Shown piece by piece: positions 35,473 through 45,722 of a stretch of DNA of 64,000 bases; positions within the stretch are counted from its first letter, which is position 1, and every line of letters starts with the position of its first letter. The notes beneath the pieces are model-generated. The model had not been told where the DNA came from, did no database searches, and saw only the letters and a list, made by a program, of their open reading frames with translations. A program made the position numbers and the translations under genes. The stretch comes from Shewanella profunda. GTDB taxonomy: Bacteria > Pseudomonadota > Gammaproteobacteria > Enterobacterales > Shewanellaceae. The DNA is taken from the NCBI RefSeq assembly GCF_023283765.1, contig NZ_JAKILG010000001.1, positions 124,001-188,000 of the forward strand, read 5' to 3'.

Positions 35473-37467
35473 ATGTCTTCCCGTAAAGTACTCGCCAACG
35501 CAATCCGTGCATTAAGTATGGATGCAGTTCAAAAAGCAAATTCAGGCCACCCCGGCGCCCCAATGGGCATGGCAGACATTGCTGAAGTGCTGTGGAATGA
35601 TTTCCTTAAGCACAATCCGAACAATCCGAAATGGGTAGATAGAGATCGTTTTATCCTCTCTAACGGTCACGGCTCTATGCTGATCTACTCTTTACTCCAC
35701 CTGACGGGTTATGAGTTACCGATTGATGAACTGAAGCAGTTCCGTCAATTACATTCAAAAACGCCGGGTCACCCTGAATACGGTTATACCCCAGGTGTTG
35801 AAACCACAACGGGTCCATTAGGTGCGGGCATTAGCAACGCAGTCGGTATGGCGATTGCTGAAAGAACTTTAGCGGCGCAGTTTAACCGCGATGGTCACGA
35901 TATCGTTGATCACTACACTTACTGTTTCTTAGGTGACGGCTGTTTAATGGAAGGTATTTCCCATGAAGCCTGTTCATTAGCTGGAACTTTAGGCCTAGGC
36001 AAACTGGTCGCATTTTGGGATGACAATGGTATTTCTATCGACGGTCATGTTGAAGGCTGGTTTACCGATGATACGCCAAAGCGTTTTGAAGCTTACGGTT
36101 GGCACGTGATTGCTAACGTCGATGGTCATGATAGCGATGCGATTCGTGCGGCAATTGAAGCGGCAAAAGCCGTTACCGATAAACCGACTATGATTTGCTG
36201 CAAAACCGTGATCGGTTTTGGCTCTCCAAATAAATCTGGTAGTCACGATTGTCACGGCGCGCCATTAGGTGATGCAGAAATCGCAGCAGCCCGTGAATTC
36301 CTTGGTTGGCCACATGCTCCATTTGAAATCCCAGCTGACGTTTATGCCGGTTGGGATGCCAAAGAAGCCGGTGCTGCCCGTGAGGCCGCTTGGAACGAGA
36401 AGTTCGCCGCTTACGCTAAAGCGTACCCAGAACTGGCTGCTGAATATGAGCGCCGTGTACTGAAGGGTGAATTACCTGCTGATTTTGAAGAAAAAGCACA
36501 GGCATTTGTTCAAGCATCACAGGACAAAGCGGAAGGCATTGCGAGCCGCAAAGCCTCACAAAATGCTATCGGTGCTTTTGGTGCTATGTTGCCTGAACTG
36601 TTAGGCGGTTCTGCTGACTTAGCGGGGTCTAACTTAACCCTATGGTCAGGTTCTAAGGGTATTCAAGATGATCCAGCGGGTAACTATGTGTACTACGGTG
36701 TGCGCGAGTTCGGCATGAGCGGCATTATGAACGGTGTGTCACTTCACGGTGGTTTTATCAACTACGGTGCCACTTTCATGATGTTTATGGAGTATGCCCG
36801 TAACGCAGTGCGTATGTCGGCATTGATGGGGATTCAAAACATCTTCGTTTATACCCATGACTCAATCGGTCAAGGTGAAGATGGCCCAACACATCAACCC
36901 GTTGAGCAGTTAGCAAACCTGCGTATGACGCCAAATATGGCGGTATGGCGCCCATGTGATGCGGCAGAAACGGCGGTTTCTTGGAAGGCTGCGATTGAGC
37001 GTCGTCACGCGCCAACATCACTTATCTTCAGCCGTCAAAATCTCAAAGCCCAAGCGCGCAGCGCTGAGCAGTTAGCCAATGTGGCTAAAGGTGCTTACGT
37101 GCTGAAAGATTGTGCGGGTACACCAGAGCTAATATTGATTGCCACAGGTAGTGAAGTGCAACTGGCGGTGGATGCTGCGGCTGCGTTAACCGAACAAGGT
37201 AAACAAGTTCGCGTGGTTTCTATGCCATCAACGACTGAGTTCGATAAGCAAGATGCGGCTTATAAAGAGTCAGTATTACCCCGTGCTGTGACTAAACGTG
37301 TGGCTATCGAAGCGGCTCATACCGACTTCTGGTACAAGTATGTAGGGTTTGAAGGCACTGTCGTTGGTATGACCACCTTTGGTGAGTCTGCGCCTGGTAA
37401 TGTATTGCTGAATCACTTCGGTTTCACCGTTGAAAATGTGCTGAATGCAGCAAAATCACTAGGCTAA
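35473..37467 (+). CDS. tktA: Transketolase
   Basis: This 664-residue thiamine-diphosphate enzyme exchanges two-carbon units in the pentose phosphate pathway. It shows the N-terminal [20 protein letters not shown], the ThDP motif GDGCLMEG ending with N in WDDNG, and the Pyr domain [16 protein letters not shown], then [19 protein letters not shown]. The start has GGAGAG at SD distance. A terminator separates it from epd, so the adjacent glycolytic genes probably have their own promoters. Confidence 0.97.
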   Translation: MSSRKVLANAIRALSMDAVQKANSGHPGAPMGMADIAEVLWNDFLKHNPNNPKWVDRDRFILSNGHGSMLIYSLLHLTGYELPIDELKQFRQLHSKTPGHPEYGYTPGVETTTGPLGAGISNAVGMAIAERTLAAQFNRDGHDIVDHYTYCFLGDGCLMEGISHEACSLAGTLGLGKLVAFWDDNGISIDGHVEGWFTDDTPKRFEAYGWHVIANVDGHDSDAIRAAIEAAKAVTDKPTMICCKTVIGFGSPNKSGSHDCHGAPLGDAEIAAAREFLGWPHAPFEIPADVYAGWDAKEAGAAREAAWNEKFAAYAKAYPELAAEYERRVLKGELPADFEEKAQAFVQASQDKAEGIASRKASQNAIGAFGAMLPELLGGSADLAGSNLTLWSGSKGIQDDPAGNYVYYGVREFGMSGIMNGVSLHGGFINYGATFMMFMEYARNAVRMSALMGIQNIFVYTHDSIGQGEDGPTHQPVEQLANLRMTPNMAVWRPCDAAETAVSWKAAIERRHAPTSLIFSRQNLKAQARSAEQLANVAKGAYVLKDCAGTPELILIATGSEVQLAVDAAAALTEQGKQVRVVSMPSTTEFDKQDAAYKESVLPRAVTKRVAIEAAHTDFWYKYVGFEGTVVGMTTFGESAPGNVLLNHFGFTVENVLNAAKSLG

Positions 37468-37530
37468 TCAGCCAAAGGATTAGATTAAATACAAAAGGTT
37501 AAACTTTTGAAGTGTTAATCTGTATAATAC

Positions 37531-37560
37531 GGCCTGCAATCGTTTGCAGGCCGTTTTTGT
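37531..37560 (+). terminator. Terminator between tktA and epd
   Basis: Perfect 10-bp stem CGGCCTGCAA / TTGCAGGCCG, tetraloop TCGT, then TTTTTG. It ends only 24 bp before the epd start. Confidence 0.88.
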
Positions 37561-37583
37561 ATTTAGAGGAAGCTGAGACCTCA

Positions 37584-38603
37584 ATGATCCGAGTCGCTAT
37601 TAATGGTTATGGTCGTATCGGCCGCTCTATCCTTCGTGCTTTATATGAGTCGGGAAAACGTCAGCAAATACAGATTGTCGCGATTAACGAATTAGCTAAA
37701 CCTGAAGCCATTATTCACCTGACCCAGTACGATACCACCCACGGTCGGTTTCAACACAAAGTAAAGCTTGTCGATAATCATATGTTGATCGGTGACGATG
37801 CCATTAGCATTCTCCATGAGCCAGATCCTGCAAAGCTCCCTTGGCACGAGATGGACATAGACATAGTGTATGAAGCCACAGGCGTATTATTAGACCGTCA
37901 AAGCTGTGAAGCCCATATCTGCGCTGGCGCTAAACGCGTGCTTATCAGTCATCCATCCTCGGCCGATGTCGATGGCACCATCGTCTATGGTGTCAATCAC
38001 GATTTACTGCGCGCCGAACATACCGTTGTCTCTAATGCTTCTTGTACCACTAACTGTATTGTTCCTGTGATTGATGTGCTCGATAAACACTTTGGTGTGA
38101 AAAGCGGTGCTATTACCACTATCCATTCCGCGATGAACGATCAGCAAGTGATTGATGCTTATCATGATGATCTGCGTCGCACCCGCGCCGCTGGCCAATC
38201 GATCATCCCCGTAGACACTAAACTTGCCCGGGGAATTGAGCGGATTTTGCCGCATATGAAGGACAAGTTTGAAGCGATTTCGGTGCGCGTGCCAACCATT
38301 AACGTGACCGCTATTGATTTGTCTGTGACCTTAGAAAAAACCGTTGATATTGCTACTGTGAACCAAGTATTAGAATTGGCAGCCAATGGACGATTTAACG
38401 GCATCTTAGGCTATACTGATGAGCCCTTGGTATCATGCGATTTCAACCATGATCCCCGCTCCAGCATTGTTGATGGTACCCAGACTCGCGTGAGTGCAGG
38501 GCAGTTAGTAAAGTTATTGCTTTGGTGCGATAACGAGTGGGGCTTTGCCAATCGTATGTTAGATACGAGTTTAGCGATGATCGCGGCAAAGCATAGCGAT
38601 TAA
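37584..38603 (+). CDS. epd: D-erythrose-4-phosphate dehydrogenase
   Basis: This 339-residue GapA-family dehydrogenase oxidises erythrose 4-phosphate to 4-phosphoerythronate for pyridoxal phosphate synthesis. It has the Rossmann start [16 protein letters not shown], the catalytic Cys in SNASCTTNC and the His in HSAMNDQQ. Placement before pgk and fba, and a longer and different active-site region than GapA, favour Epd. ATG 37584 is used because it starts exactly at the Rossmann strand; upstream in-frame starts would run back into the terminator. The E. coli order epd-pgk-fbaA is conserved. Confidence 0.93.
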   Translation: MIRVAINGYGRIGRSILRALYESGKRQQIQIVAINELAKPEAIIHLTQYDTTHGRFQHKVKLVDNHMLIGDDAISILHEPDPAKLPWHEMDIDIVYEATGVLLDRQSCEAHICAGAKRVLISHPSSADVDGTIVYGVNHDLLRAEHTVVSNASCTTNCIVPVIDVLDKHFGVKSGAITTIHSAMNDQQVIDAYHDDLRRTRAAGQSIIPVDTKLARGIERILPHMKDKFEAISVRVPTINVTAIDLSVTLEKTVDIATVNQVLELAANGRFNGILGYTDEPLVSCDFNHDPRSSIVDGTQTRVSAGQLVKLLLWCDNEWGFANRMLDTSLAMIAAKHSD

Positions 38604-38725
38604 AGATTTTTACACATTTGGCTTAAGTTAAAATGCCCCAATTCGACGGGATGTCGAATGGCAAAGGTGGCAACTTCCCGAGTGTGAAACCAGTTTGTTT
38701 TTTGATTATAAAAGGAAGCGTTACC

Positions 38726-39901
38726 ATGGCAATTATCAACATGTCAGATTTGGATCTACAAGGTAAGCGCGTGCTTATCCGCGAAGATCTCAATGTCCCT
38801 GTCAGCAATGGCGTCGTCACCAGTGATGCACGTCTGCGCGCCTCTCTACCCACTATCGAGCTGGCCCTTGAAAAAGGTGCGGCTGTGATGGTGATGTCCC
38901 ACCTAGGTCGTCCGACTGAAGGTGAGTACAATGCCGAATATTCTCTGCAACCTGTGGTTGATTATTTGGCAAAAGCCCTGTCTTGCCCTGTGCGTTTAGC
39001 AACCGACTATTTAGATGGCGTTGAAGTTGCCGTCGGTGAAGTCGTGGTATTTGAAAACGTGCGTTTTAACGTTGGCGAAGGCAAAAACAACGAAGCGCTA
39101 TCTAAGAAAATGGCCGCTCTTTGTGATGTCTATGTGATGGACGCTTTTGGTACTGCGCACCGCGCCCAAGCATCGACCCACGGTGTGGGTATGTTTGCGC
39201 CGATCGCCTGTGCGGGTCCATTATTGGCACAAGAATTAGATGCATTAGGCAAAGCGCTAGATAATCCAGCACGTCCTATGGTGGCGATTGTCGGTGGCTC
39301 TAAAGTGTCAACTAAGCTGACAGTGTTAGAAAGTCTATCAGGCATAGTAGATCAGCTCGTTGTTGGTGGCGGTATTGCTAATACTTTCATCGCGGCGGCG
39401 GGCTACAATGTCGGTAAATCGCTTTATGAAGCGGATTTGATCGACGAAGCGAAACGTTTAGTGGCCAACGCTAAGAGTCGCGGTGCCGATATTCCCGTGC
39501 CGACCGATGTAGTGGTGGCGAGTGAGTTTAGCCCAACTGCGGCGGCAACCTTAAAATCGGTGAGTGAAGTGGGTGATAGCGATATGATTTTTGATATCGG
39601 CCCAGACAGCGCAGAAGCCTTAGCTAAAATCATCGAATCTGCTGGCACTATCGTATGGAACGGCCCAGTAGGGGTGTTTGAATTCGACCAATTTGGTGAA
39701 GGTACTCAGCGTATCGCCCAGGCAATTGCCGATTCAAAAGCTTTCTCTATCGCTGGCGGCGGTGACACCTTAGCTGCGGTTGATAAATACGGTATTGCCG
39801 ATAAAGTCTCTTATATTTCAACTGGCGGTGGCGCTTTCCTTGAGTTCCTCGAAGGTAAAGAATTACCCGCTGTGGCTATGTTAGAAAAACGTGGCGCCTA
39901 A
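38726..39901 (+). CDS. pgk: Phosphoglycerate kinase
   Basis: This 391-residue cytosolic enzyme interconverts 1,3-bisphosphoglycerate plus ADP and 3-phosphoglycerate plus ATP. It has the signature [20 protein letters not shown], then [26 protein letters not shown], and the late [16 protein letters not shown]. The ATG at 38726 with AAAGGAAG upstream gives the normal family length; a more upstream in-frame start is not conserved. It is 122 bp after epd. Confidence 0.96.
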   Translation: MAIINMSDLDLQGKRVLIREDLNVPVSNGVVTSDARLRASLPTIELALEKGAAVMVMSHLGRPTEGEYNAEYSLQPVVDYLAKALSCPVRLATDYLDGVEVAVGEVVVFENVRFNVGEGKNNEALSKKMAALCDVYVMDAFGTAHRAQASTHGVGMFAPIACAGPLLAQELDALGKALDNPARPMVAIVGGSKVSTKLTVLESLSGIVDQLVVGGGIANTFIAAAGYNVGKSLYEADLIDEAKRLVANAKSRGADIPVPTDVVVASEFSPTAAATLKSVSEVGDSDMIFDIGPDSAEALAKIIESAGTIVWNGPVGVFEFDQFGEGTQRIAQAIADSKAFSIAGGGDTLAAVDKYGIADKVSYISTGGGAFLEFLEGKELPAVAMLEKRGA

Positions 39902-40086
39902 GGATTAAGCTTCAGAAAGCGGCGCATAAGACGCCGCGATTGATAACAAAAGAATTATAAAAACCGCTCATCCTCTTTGGTGTTGACAAGCATTTATAGC
40001 CAGTGCTTAAGTGGATGAGCATCAAAATCCATCCAAACGATAGCGACCTCGGTGAGTGAACTCACCCTATTATTGGAGTTAAAAAA

Positions 40087-41154
40087 ATGGCGTTAATTTC
40101 CCTACGACAACTACTCGACCACGCGGCAGAACATGGATATGGTGTGCCTGCGTTTAACGTAAACAACTTAGAACAGATGCGTGCGATCATGCAGGCCGCT
40201 GAAGCGACAGACAGCCCTGTTATTGTGCAAGCTTCGGCTGGTGCACGTAAATATGCGCGCCCACAGTTCTTAAAATATCTAATGACCGCAGCCCTTGAGC
40301 AGTATCCTGATATTCCGGTGTGTATTCACCAAGATCACGGTACTGATCCTGATATCTGTCAGCGTTCTATCCAATTAGGCATGTCATCTGTGATGATGGA
40401 TGGCTCGTTAATGGCCGACGGTAAAACACCCGCATCGTACGAGTACAACGTCGATGTAACCCGCAGAACAGTGGCTTTTGCCCACGCCTGTGGCGTGTCG
40501 GTAGAAGGTGAAATTGGCTGTTTAGGTAGCCTAGAAACAGGTCAAGCAGGTGAAGAAGACGGTATTGGTGCAGTGGGCACATTAAGCCACGACCAAATGC
40601 TGACTAGCCCTGAAGAAGCGGTGCGTTTTGTTGCCGATACCCATGTCGATGCACTCGCTATTGCGATTGGTACTAGTCACGGTGCGTACAAGTTTAGTCG
40701 TAAACCGACGGGCGATGTGCTGCGTATTGACCGTATCAAAGAAATCCATGCCCGCATTCCGAATACTCACTTAGTGATGCATGGTTCATCTTCTGTACCA
40801 CAAGAATGGCTGCAGATCATCAACCAGTATGGCGGTCAGATCCCAGAAACCTACGGTGTACCATTAGAAGAAATCGTTGAAGGTATTAAACACGGTGTGC
40901 GTAAAGTTAACATCGATACCGATTTACGTCTGGCCTCAACAGGTGCTGTACGTAAATATTTGGCAGAACATCCAAGTGAATTTGACCCACGTAAATTCCT
41001 AAAAGCGTCAATGGAAGCGATGGCGGATATTTGTACCATTCGTTATGAAGCCTTTGGTTGTGCTGGTCAAGCCTCTAAGATTAAACCATTGTCTTTACAA
41101 GCAATGTATAAAGCCTACCAGTCAGGTGCGTTAGATCCTCAGATCAACATGTAA
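40087..41154 (+). CDS. fba: Class II fructose-bisphosphate aldolase
   Basis: This 355-residue zinc-dependent aldolase is of the Calvin-cycle (IIB) subtype, as shown by [20 protein letters not shown] and the residues ASAGARKY. Zinc ligands lie in [12 protein letters not shown] and in the later His segments [10 protein letters not shown] and MHGSSSVP. It converts fructose 1,6-bisphosphate to two triose phosphates. It is 185 bp after pgk and ends at a strong terminator. Confidence 0.95.
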   Translation: MALISLRQLLDHAAEHGYGVPAFNVNNLEQMRAIMQAAEATDSPVIVQASAGARKYARPQFLKYLMTAALEQYPDIPVCIHQDHGTDPDICQRSIQLGMSSVMMDGSLMADGKTPASYEYNVDVTRRTVAFAHACGVSVEGEIGCLGSLETGQAGEEDGIGAVGTLSHDQMLTSPEEAVRFVADTHVDALAIAIGTSHGAYKFSRKPTGDVLRIDRIKEIHARIPNTHLVMHGSSSVPQEWLQIINQYGGQIPETYGVPLEEIVEGIKHGVRKVNIDTDLRLASTGAVRKYLAEHPSEFDPRKFLKASMEAMADICTIRYEAFGCAGQASKIKPLSLQAMYKAYQSGALDPQINM

Positions 41155-41167
41155 GCTTTAGGCTAAC

Positions 41168-41196
41168 TAAAAACCCGCTTTAAGCGGGTTTTTTTA
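41168..41196 (+). terminator. Terminator after fba
   Basis: Stem AAACCCGCTT / AAGCGGGTTT followed by a T-run, about 15 bp after the stop. Confidence 0.88.
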
Positions 41197-41353
41197 TGCC
41201 TAAAATAGGTGCGATTTTCATTTCTGAATCGTAAATGTTAGTATTGCGCGCATTTTTTAGGAGTACTAACCCTATCAAGATGTATTTATCCGGCTGTGCT
41301 GGGCCGAACGGATACTTAATAAGATTGGTACAACGAAATAGGAACGGATGGAC

Positions 41354-42091
41354 ATGAAGAAAGTACTGACCGCAGCGATATTAATGGCTGCACCTTTTAT
41401 GGCTAATGCAGGGGCTGATTTTGTCAAAGGCGACAAGACATTCGCTGGTGAAGCCGAGTTAGGTGCAACCTTAACCACAGGTAATACGGATACTTCATCC
41501 TACAAGGGACGTTTAAATCTTAAGCACGAGTTAGGGGATTGGGAAAATCAGTACCTGCTCGAAGGTTTATACAAGGAAGATACCGGTAGTGTCACTGCCA
41601 AACGCTATTTAGCGGGCGCGCAGGGTAACTATAAGATGGCTGATCGTAGTTATTGGTTTGCTAATGCTAACTACGAAGTCGATCCATTTACGGGTTACGA
41701 TTACACCCTGTCAGGTGCAACAGGTTATGGTCATAGACTTTACGATACCAGTAAAACTTTTTTAGATGTTGAAGTCGGTCCCGGTTATATCTACCAACGG
41801 CTTGATTCTGAACAGGCAGTTTTAGAGGGGCAGGATTCAAACGATAGTGTCGTTGCCCACGGCGTGATTAACTTTGAAACTGAAATTACCGATACCTCTA
41901 AATTCCAACAGCGTTTTGTCGCTGATTATGGTGATAAGTTAGATGCGCGCTCGGAAACCTCGTTGACAGCAAGTATTATCGGCTCCTTGGCAATGAAGTT
42001 TGCGATTATTGTGCGCTATAACAGTGAGCCATTGGACAATAAGAAAAGCACAGACACAGAAACCAATATGACGCTGCTATACGCGTTTTAA
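41354..42091 (+). CDS. DUF481 outer-membrane beta-barrel protein
   Basis: This 245-residue exported protein has signal MKKVLTAAILMAAPFMANA and many alternating aromatic strands, for example SYWFANANYEVDPFTGYDYT and the terminal NMTLLYAF ending in Phe, as in outer-membrane barrels. The family is DUF481 / YdiY (salt-induced outer membrane protein). The ATG at 41354 is chosen because AGGAA lies 7-10 bp before it; an ATG six bases upstream is too close. The role is unknown; it lies between terminators as a single gene. Confidence 0.82.
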   Translation: MKKVLTAAILMAAPFMANAGADFVKGDKTFAGEAELGATLTTGNTDTSSYKGRLNLKHELGDWENQYLLEGLYKEDTGSVTAKRYLAGAQGNYKMADRSYWFANANYEVDPFTGYDYTLSGATGYGHRLYDTSKTFLDVEVGPGYIYQRLDSEQAVLEGQDSNDSVVAHGVINFETEITDTSKFQQRFVADYGDKLDARSETSLTASIIGSLAMKFAIIVRYNSEPLDNKKSTDTETNMTLLYAF

Positions 42092-42116
42092 TTGGCTAAG
42101 TCTCATCGATATAACC

Positions 42117-42142
42117 AAAAAGCACCTATGGGTGCTTTTTTA
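42117..42142 (+). terminator. Terminator after the DUF481 gene
   Basis: The A-run plus stem AGCACC / GGTGCT and a long T-run make a short classical terminator. Confidence 0.82.
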
Positions 42143-42369
42143 TTGTCAGGTTTAGGTTAATACGTAAGTGAGTTTCAGGTTTTTATCAGAACCAACAAAA
42201 TCAATCTAGAAACGTCAACAGACTTTAAGCCATCGGTAAGATTGACAAAAATTAATGCTTTTTAGGCAATGAGCCATCAATGGGTATTCAGAAGTATGCT
42301 TCTTATCAATATTTTCTATTGACTCGGTATGGTAATTTCTAAACTCATTCCCACGTAGAGATCAACTTA

Positions 42370-43839
42370 ATGAAATTACAGCGGTTGTTTAGGGGCAGTG
42401 GAATGGCATTTCTCTGCCTATTTTGTGTTGCAGTATTAGGCGGTTTTTCGCCCGCAGCTTGGGCGATGGCAGACGGAATTGAACGTCTTAATTTAACTAC
42501 CGCCACAGTGGGTTACATTGCTATTTTTGTGTTTGTGATTGCCTATTTATTGGTAATGACTGAAGAAAAGTCACACTTACGTAAGTCAAAACCCGTACTC
42601 GTTGCGGCGGGAATTATTTGGGGCATGATAGGTTTTGTGTATACACAAAATGGCATGTCAGAAATTTCTGAGGCAGCGTTTAAGCATAACTTATTGGAAT
42701 ACTCAGAATTATTGTTATTTTTACTCGTTGCTATGACCTATATCAACGCGATGGAAGAGCGTAATTTATTTGATGCTATTCGTGCTTGGCTCGTCGGCCG
42801 TGGTTTTAGTTTGAGAACCGTATTTTGGCTAACGGGGTTTATGGCCTTTTTCATCTCCCCCGTGGCGGATAACCTCACCACTGCATTATTGATGTGCGCC
42901 GTGGTGATGAAGGTGGGTGCTGGGCACCGAAAATTTATCACCCTTGCTTGTATTAACATTGTGGTAGCTGCCAATGCGGGTGGTGCTTTTAGTCCATTTG
43001 GTGATATTACGACGTTAATGGTATGGCAAAAGGGGGTGGTACACTTCGAGGAATTCTTCCATTTATTTATTCCTTCTTTAGTGAACTTTGTTCTGCCTGC
43101 AGCCATTATGAGTATGTTTATTCCACATTATGTGCCTGAAGCTGAAACGGTACAGGTTTACACTAAACCCGGTGCTAAACGTATTGTCGCCCTATTTCTG
43201 TTTACTATTGCAGCCGCGGTTTGTGCTCATTCGCTCTTTGGTATGCCACCTGTGCTAGGTATTATGACAGGCCTAGGCTTTCTGCAATTTTTTGGTTTTT
43301 ACTTGCGTAAAACCTTCGATCGTTCGGTGGCACGCGAACGTGCTAAAGCAGAACTAAGACACGATGAATTGCGTTTACAGCAACTCGGTAGTGTTGTGCC
43401 CTTTGATGTATTTAGCCGTATTGCTCGCGCTGAATGGGATACTCTGTTGTTCTTCTACGGGGTGGTGTTATGTGTTGGTGGCTTAGGTTTTATGGGTTAC
43501 CTGAGCCTAGTGTCTGAAGCTATGTATCAGCACTGGGATGTAACCTATGCCAACATCGCGATAGGGCTATTATCATCGGTTGTTGATAATATTCCGGTGA
43601 TGTTTGCCGTACTAACCATGAATCCAGATATGAGTTTAGGGCAGTGGTTATTAGTGACGCTGACTGCAGGTGTGGGGGGCAGTTTATTATCCATCGGTAG
43701 TGCTGCTGGGGTTGCCCTTATGGGGCAAGCTAGGGGGATTTATACCTTTGGTGCACATCTGCGTTGGACACCTGTGATAGCGTTAGGCTATGCAGCCAGT
43801 ATTTGGGTACATATGTGGATGAATTCGGCGATGTTTTAG
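42370..43839 (+). CDS. nhaD: Na+/H+ antiporter NhaD
   Basis: This 489-residue inner-membrane antiporter has about twelve hydrophobic segments. Features are the leading hydrophobic segment FSPAAWAMADG, the conserved FISPVADNLTTALLM and a second half-site LLSSVVDNIPVMFAV, the two discontinuous helices of the ion-transporter fold. NhaD exchanges external H+ for cytoplasmic Na+ or Li+. With Na+-NQR elsewhere in the window this fits a marine-type sodium cycle. The 13-mer GAAACGTCAACAG lies 150 bp upstream. Confidence 0.92.
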   Translation: MKLQRLFRGSGMAFLCLFCVAVLGGFSPAAWAMADGIERLNLTTATVGYIAIFVFVIAYLLVMTEEKSHLRKSKPVLVAAGIIWGMIGFVYTQNGMSEISEAAFKHNLLEYSELLLFLLVAMTYINAMEERNLFDAIRAWLVGRGFSLRTVFWLTGFMAFFISPVADNLTTALLMCAVVMKVGAGHRKFITLACINIVVAANAGGAFSPFGDITTLMVWQKGVVHFEEFFHLFIPSLVNFVLPAAIMSMFIPHYVPEAETVQVYTKPGAKRIVALFLFTIAAAVCAHSLFGMPPVLGIMTGLGFLQFFGFYLRKTFDRSVARERAKAELRHDELRLQQLGSVVPFDVFSRIARAEWDTLLFFYGVVLCVGGLGFMGYLSLVSEAMYQHWDVTYANIAIGLLSSVVDNIPVMFAVLTMNPDMSLGQWLLVTLTAGVGGSLLSIGSAAGVALMGQARGIYTFGAHLRWTPVIALGYAASIWVHMWMNSAMF

Positions 43840-43869
43840 GGCATCCATCTTCTAAAAATAAGTTGAAGA

Positions 43870-43901
43870 ATAGAGGCATCTACGGATGCCTCTATTGGTT
43901 T
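43870..43901. terminator. Possible terminator between nhaD and the lipoprotein gene
   Basis: A perfect ATAGAGGCATC / GATGCCTCTAT stem lacks a long U-run on either side, so it may be a terminator or a processing hairpin. Confidence 0.5.
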
Positions 43902-43920
43902 GGAGATATGATGAGAAGGA

Positions 43921-44448
43921 TTATTGCGGTAGAACTTGGATTAAACTCAGCTCGTTATTGGCTTTTGCGCCGTAGATCTGAATCGCGACTTTAATTTGTG
44001 CCACTGAACCACTTGGATCCTGCTCCGACCAATCTAAGCCTGCTATCTCAAATTGATATTGACCGCTGGTCACTTCGGTTAATTTGCCGCTGCATTCACC
44101 AAGGCTTTGGCAACGATAACTTTGGGCAACATGCCAGCGTTTCCATGCCTTAGGATTAGAGGAACCCTTGTCCTTGTCTGGAAAACCAAAATAGTAAATA
44201 TCATAGGTTTTTGCAGCTGTGATCACTTCTTGTTGCGCATCCGTCAGTGAAAATTGAATTGTCCCTGTACTCGAGTCAAATTGCTCGAGCTTGAGATTTA
44301 TCTCAGTTGCTTCATCAATGTTTACTGTATTTTCGACGGGAGGTGGCGGTGGTGTCGGCGGTGTTTCTTCCTCCGTATTATTGCTGTCACTGCCACATCC
44401 TACAAGCATCAGTGCCGCTAAGGTCACTGCGAGTAATGGGTATTTCAT
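43921..44448 (-). CDS. Lipoprotein paired with the dihaem cytochrome
   Basis: This 175-residue protein has lipobox LMLVGCGSDS, then an acidic and Pro-rich linker (EEETPPTPPPPPVEN) and a beta-rich domain with KAWKRWHVAQS and two Cys (YRCQSLGECSG). It has no haem motif. The pattern resembles the N-terminal domain of OmcA/MtrC-type surface cytochromes, but only by eye. The ATG at 44448 with AAGGGGG upstream is preferred over a GTG one codon earlier. It starts 10 bp after the cytochrome stop, so the two form one operon. Confidence 0.72.
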   Translation of the reverse strand: MKYPLLAVTLAALMLVGCGSDSNNTEEETPPTPPPPPVENTVNIDEATEINLKLEQFDSSTGTIQFSLTDAQQEVITAAKTYDIYYFGFPDKDKGSSNPKAWKRWHVAQSYRCQSLGECSGKLTEVTSGQYQFEIAGLDWSEQDPSGSVAQIKVAIQIYGAKANNELSLIQVLPQ

Positions 44449-44458
44449 CACAGCCCCC

Positions 44459-45280
44459 TTAATTAAAATGCCCAGTATGGCAAGTAGTGCACTCCATATC
44501 GGTTTTTACACTTGCCGCTGAGCCTAGTGTGCTAGTGCTACCATGGCAGCTTTGGCAATCTTGCGCATCGGGCGTTGGTTTACTGCCAACGAGTCCGGCG
44601 ATATCTTCCCCTTGATAGGCGCGGTTCAATACATCGACTAAGTAGTAGGCCATCGAGGCGGATAAGCGATAACAGCGTTCACCTTTCTTCGCAAATGATA
44701 AGCCAGAAGCTTTCGACCAATTACTGATTGATGAGTGGCATAAAACGCTTTTTGCTTTTGATGAACTGCCGACAAGGGCCGTTTTTTCTGCGGTAGAACC
44801 AATACCTGCAACAAATTCAGCAGAGGATAAAGGTAATGTAGTATTTTCGTAGTAGCGGAAGGTATTGGCAATGACCGCATTATTCTGACCATTAATGTTA
44901 TCTAAAATATTCACTAGCATACCTATGGCATTAAGGTTGCCACAGAGCGTACCTTGACCCGTTACCCCCGCAAAACCATAGGCGGCTAATGCAGTCGGTA
45001 TAGTTTTGAACTTGTCGGCATCTGCACTATTGGACTGGGCTAGCATAGTCACAACGGCGTGAAAAACTTGGTGCATACAACCACCACCGGTTTCATAGGC
45101 CAATTTTGCGGTTGCCATAGGATCGAGTGGCACATATTTGAGTTTTTCACCTATAGCTAATTGATATTGACCATCGGCATTGGTCGCAGCGAGAACTGAG
45201 GTTCCCATAAGAGTGGCGCCCGCTGCAGCGGTGCTAATACCGATAATACGGGTTAATGCTTGGCGTCGATTCATGCTCAT
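44459..45280 (-). CDS. Split-Soret-type dihaem cytochrome c (C_GCAxxG_C_C family), Tat-exported
   Basis: This 273-residue periplasmic electron carrier has a Tat signal (MNRRQALTRIIGIS to SVLA). The C_GCAxxG_C_C domain has Cys in ETGGGCMHQVF, the GQGTLCGNL turn, SVLCHSS and GERCYRL. Two c-haem sites CQSCH and CTTCH lie near the C-terminus. This arrangement matches the split-Soret cytochrome of Desulfovibrio. Its partner in electron transfer is unknown. The lipoprotein gene directly downstream is likely co-transcribed. It is divergent from the ToxR-like regulator across 442 bp. Confidence 0.88.
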   Translation of the reverse strand: MSMNRRQALTRIIGISTAAAGATLMGTSVLAATNADGQYQLAIGEKLKYVPLDPMATAKLAYETGGGCMHQVFHAVVTMLAQSNSADADKFKTIPTALAAYGFAGVTGQGTLCGNLNAIGMLVNILDNINGQNNAVIANTFRYYENTTLPLSSAEFVAGIGSTAEKTALVGSSSKAKSVLCHSSISNWSKASGLSFAKKGERCYRLSASMAYYLVDVLNRAYQGEDIAGLVGSKPTPDAQDCQSCHGSTSTLGSAASVKTDMECTTCHTGHFN

Positions 45281-45722
45281 CTTCTATGTCCTCTATGTAA
45301 TTACTTTTATTTATCAAATGGTAAAGCAACATTGGTGAGATGAGTTTAGGGCTTAGGAGGATAAATATTGTGATTTGTAGAGAAGGATATTTGACTGGGA
45401 AATATCAGCAAAATAGTCAAAATATGATTGATTTTATATGACGATAATTAACCTTTTAATTAATTAAATCGAATGCATGCTGACTTATATCACTCTATTT
45501 GTTGTATTTATGTAAATTTAAATGCATTTGTTGGTAATTTCTACGGTGTAAAATCGGATTTATCCCTGTGAGCCAAGGCAAATTTTCATCCAATTGGATC
45601 TGACCTGAGGTGTGTTTCACGAAATTAAACTATTTGCACTCTTTGGGTTAGCAAGATCACAGTAATAATTAGATATCTTGCATAGACTTAACCCTGTACT
45701 TTTATGAGCTTGAGGGGATGTT
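45281..45722. other. Divergent non-coding region between the cytochrome and the ToxR-like regulator
   Basis: This 442-bp, very AT-rich region must hold promoters for both directions. No operator could be assigned; TGTGA half-sites occur but without a proper partner. Confidence 0.35.

Noticed and set aside
39919..39937. GCGGCG / CGCCGC hairpin after pgk as a terminator
   Set aside because: There is no U-run, so it is not supported as an intrinsic terminator. It may only stabilise the pgk 3' end.
35473..41154. tktA-epd-pgk-fba as a single operon
   Set aside because: A strong terminator lies between tktA and epd, and gaps of 122 and 185 bp separate the rest, so a single transcript is not supported.
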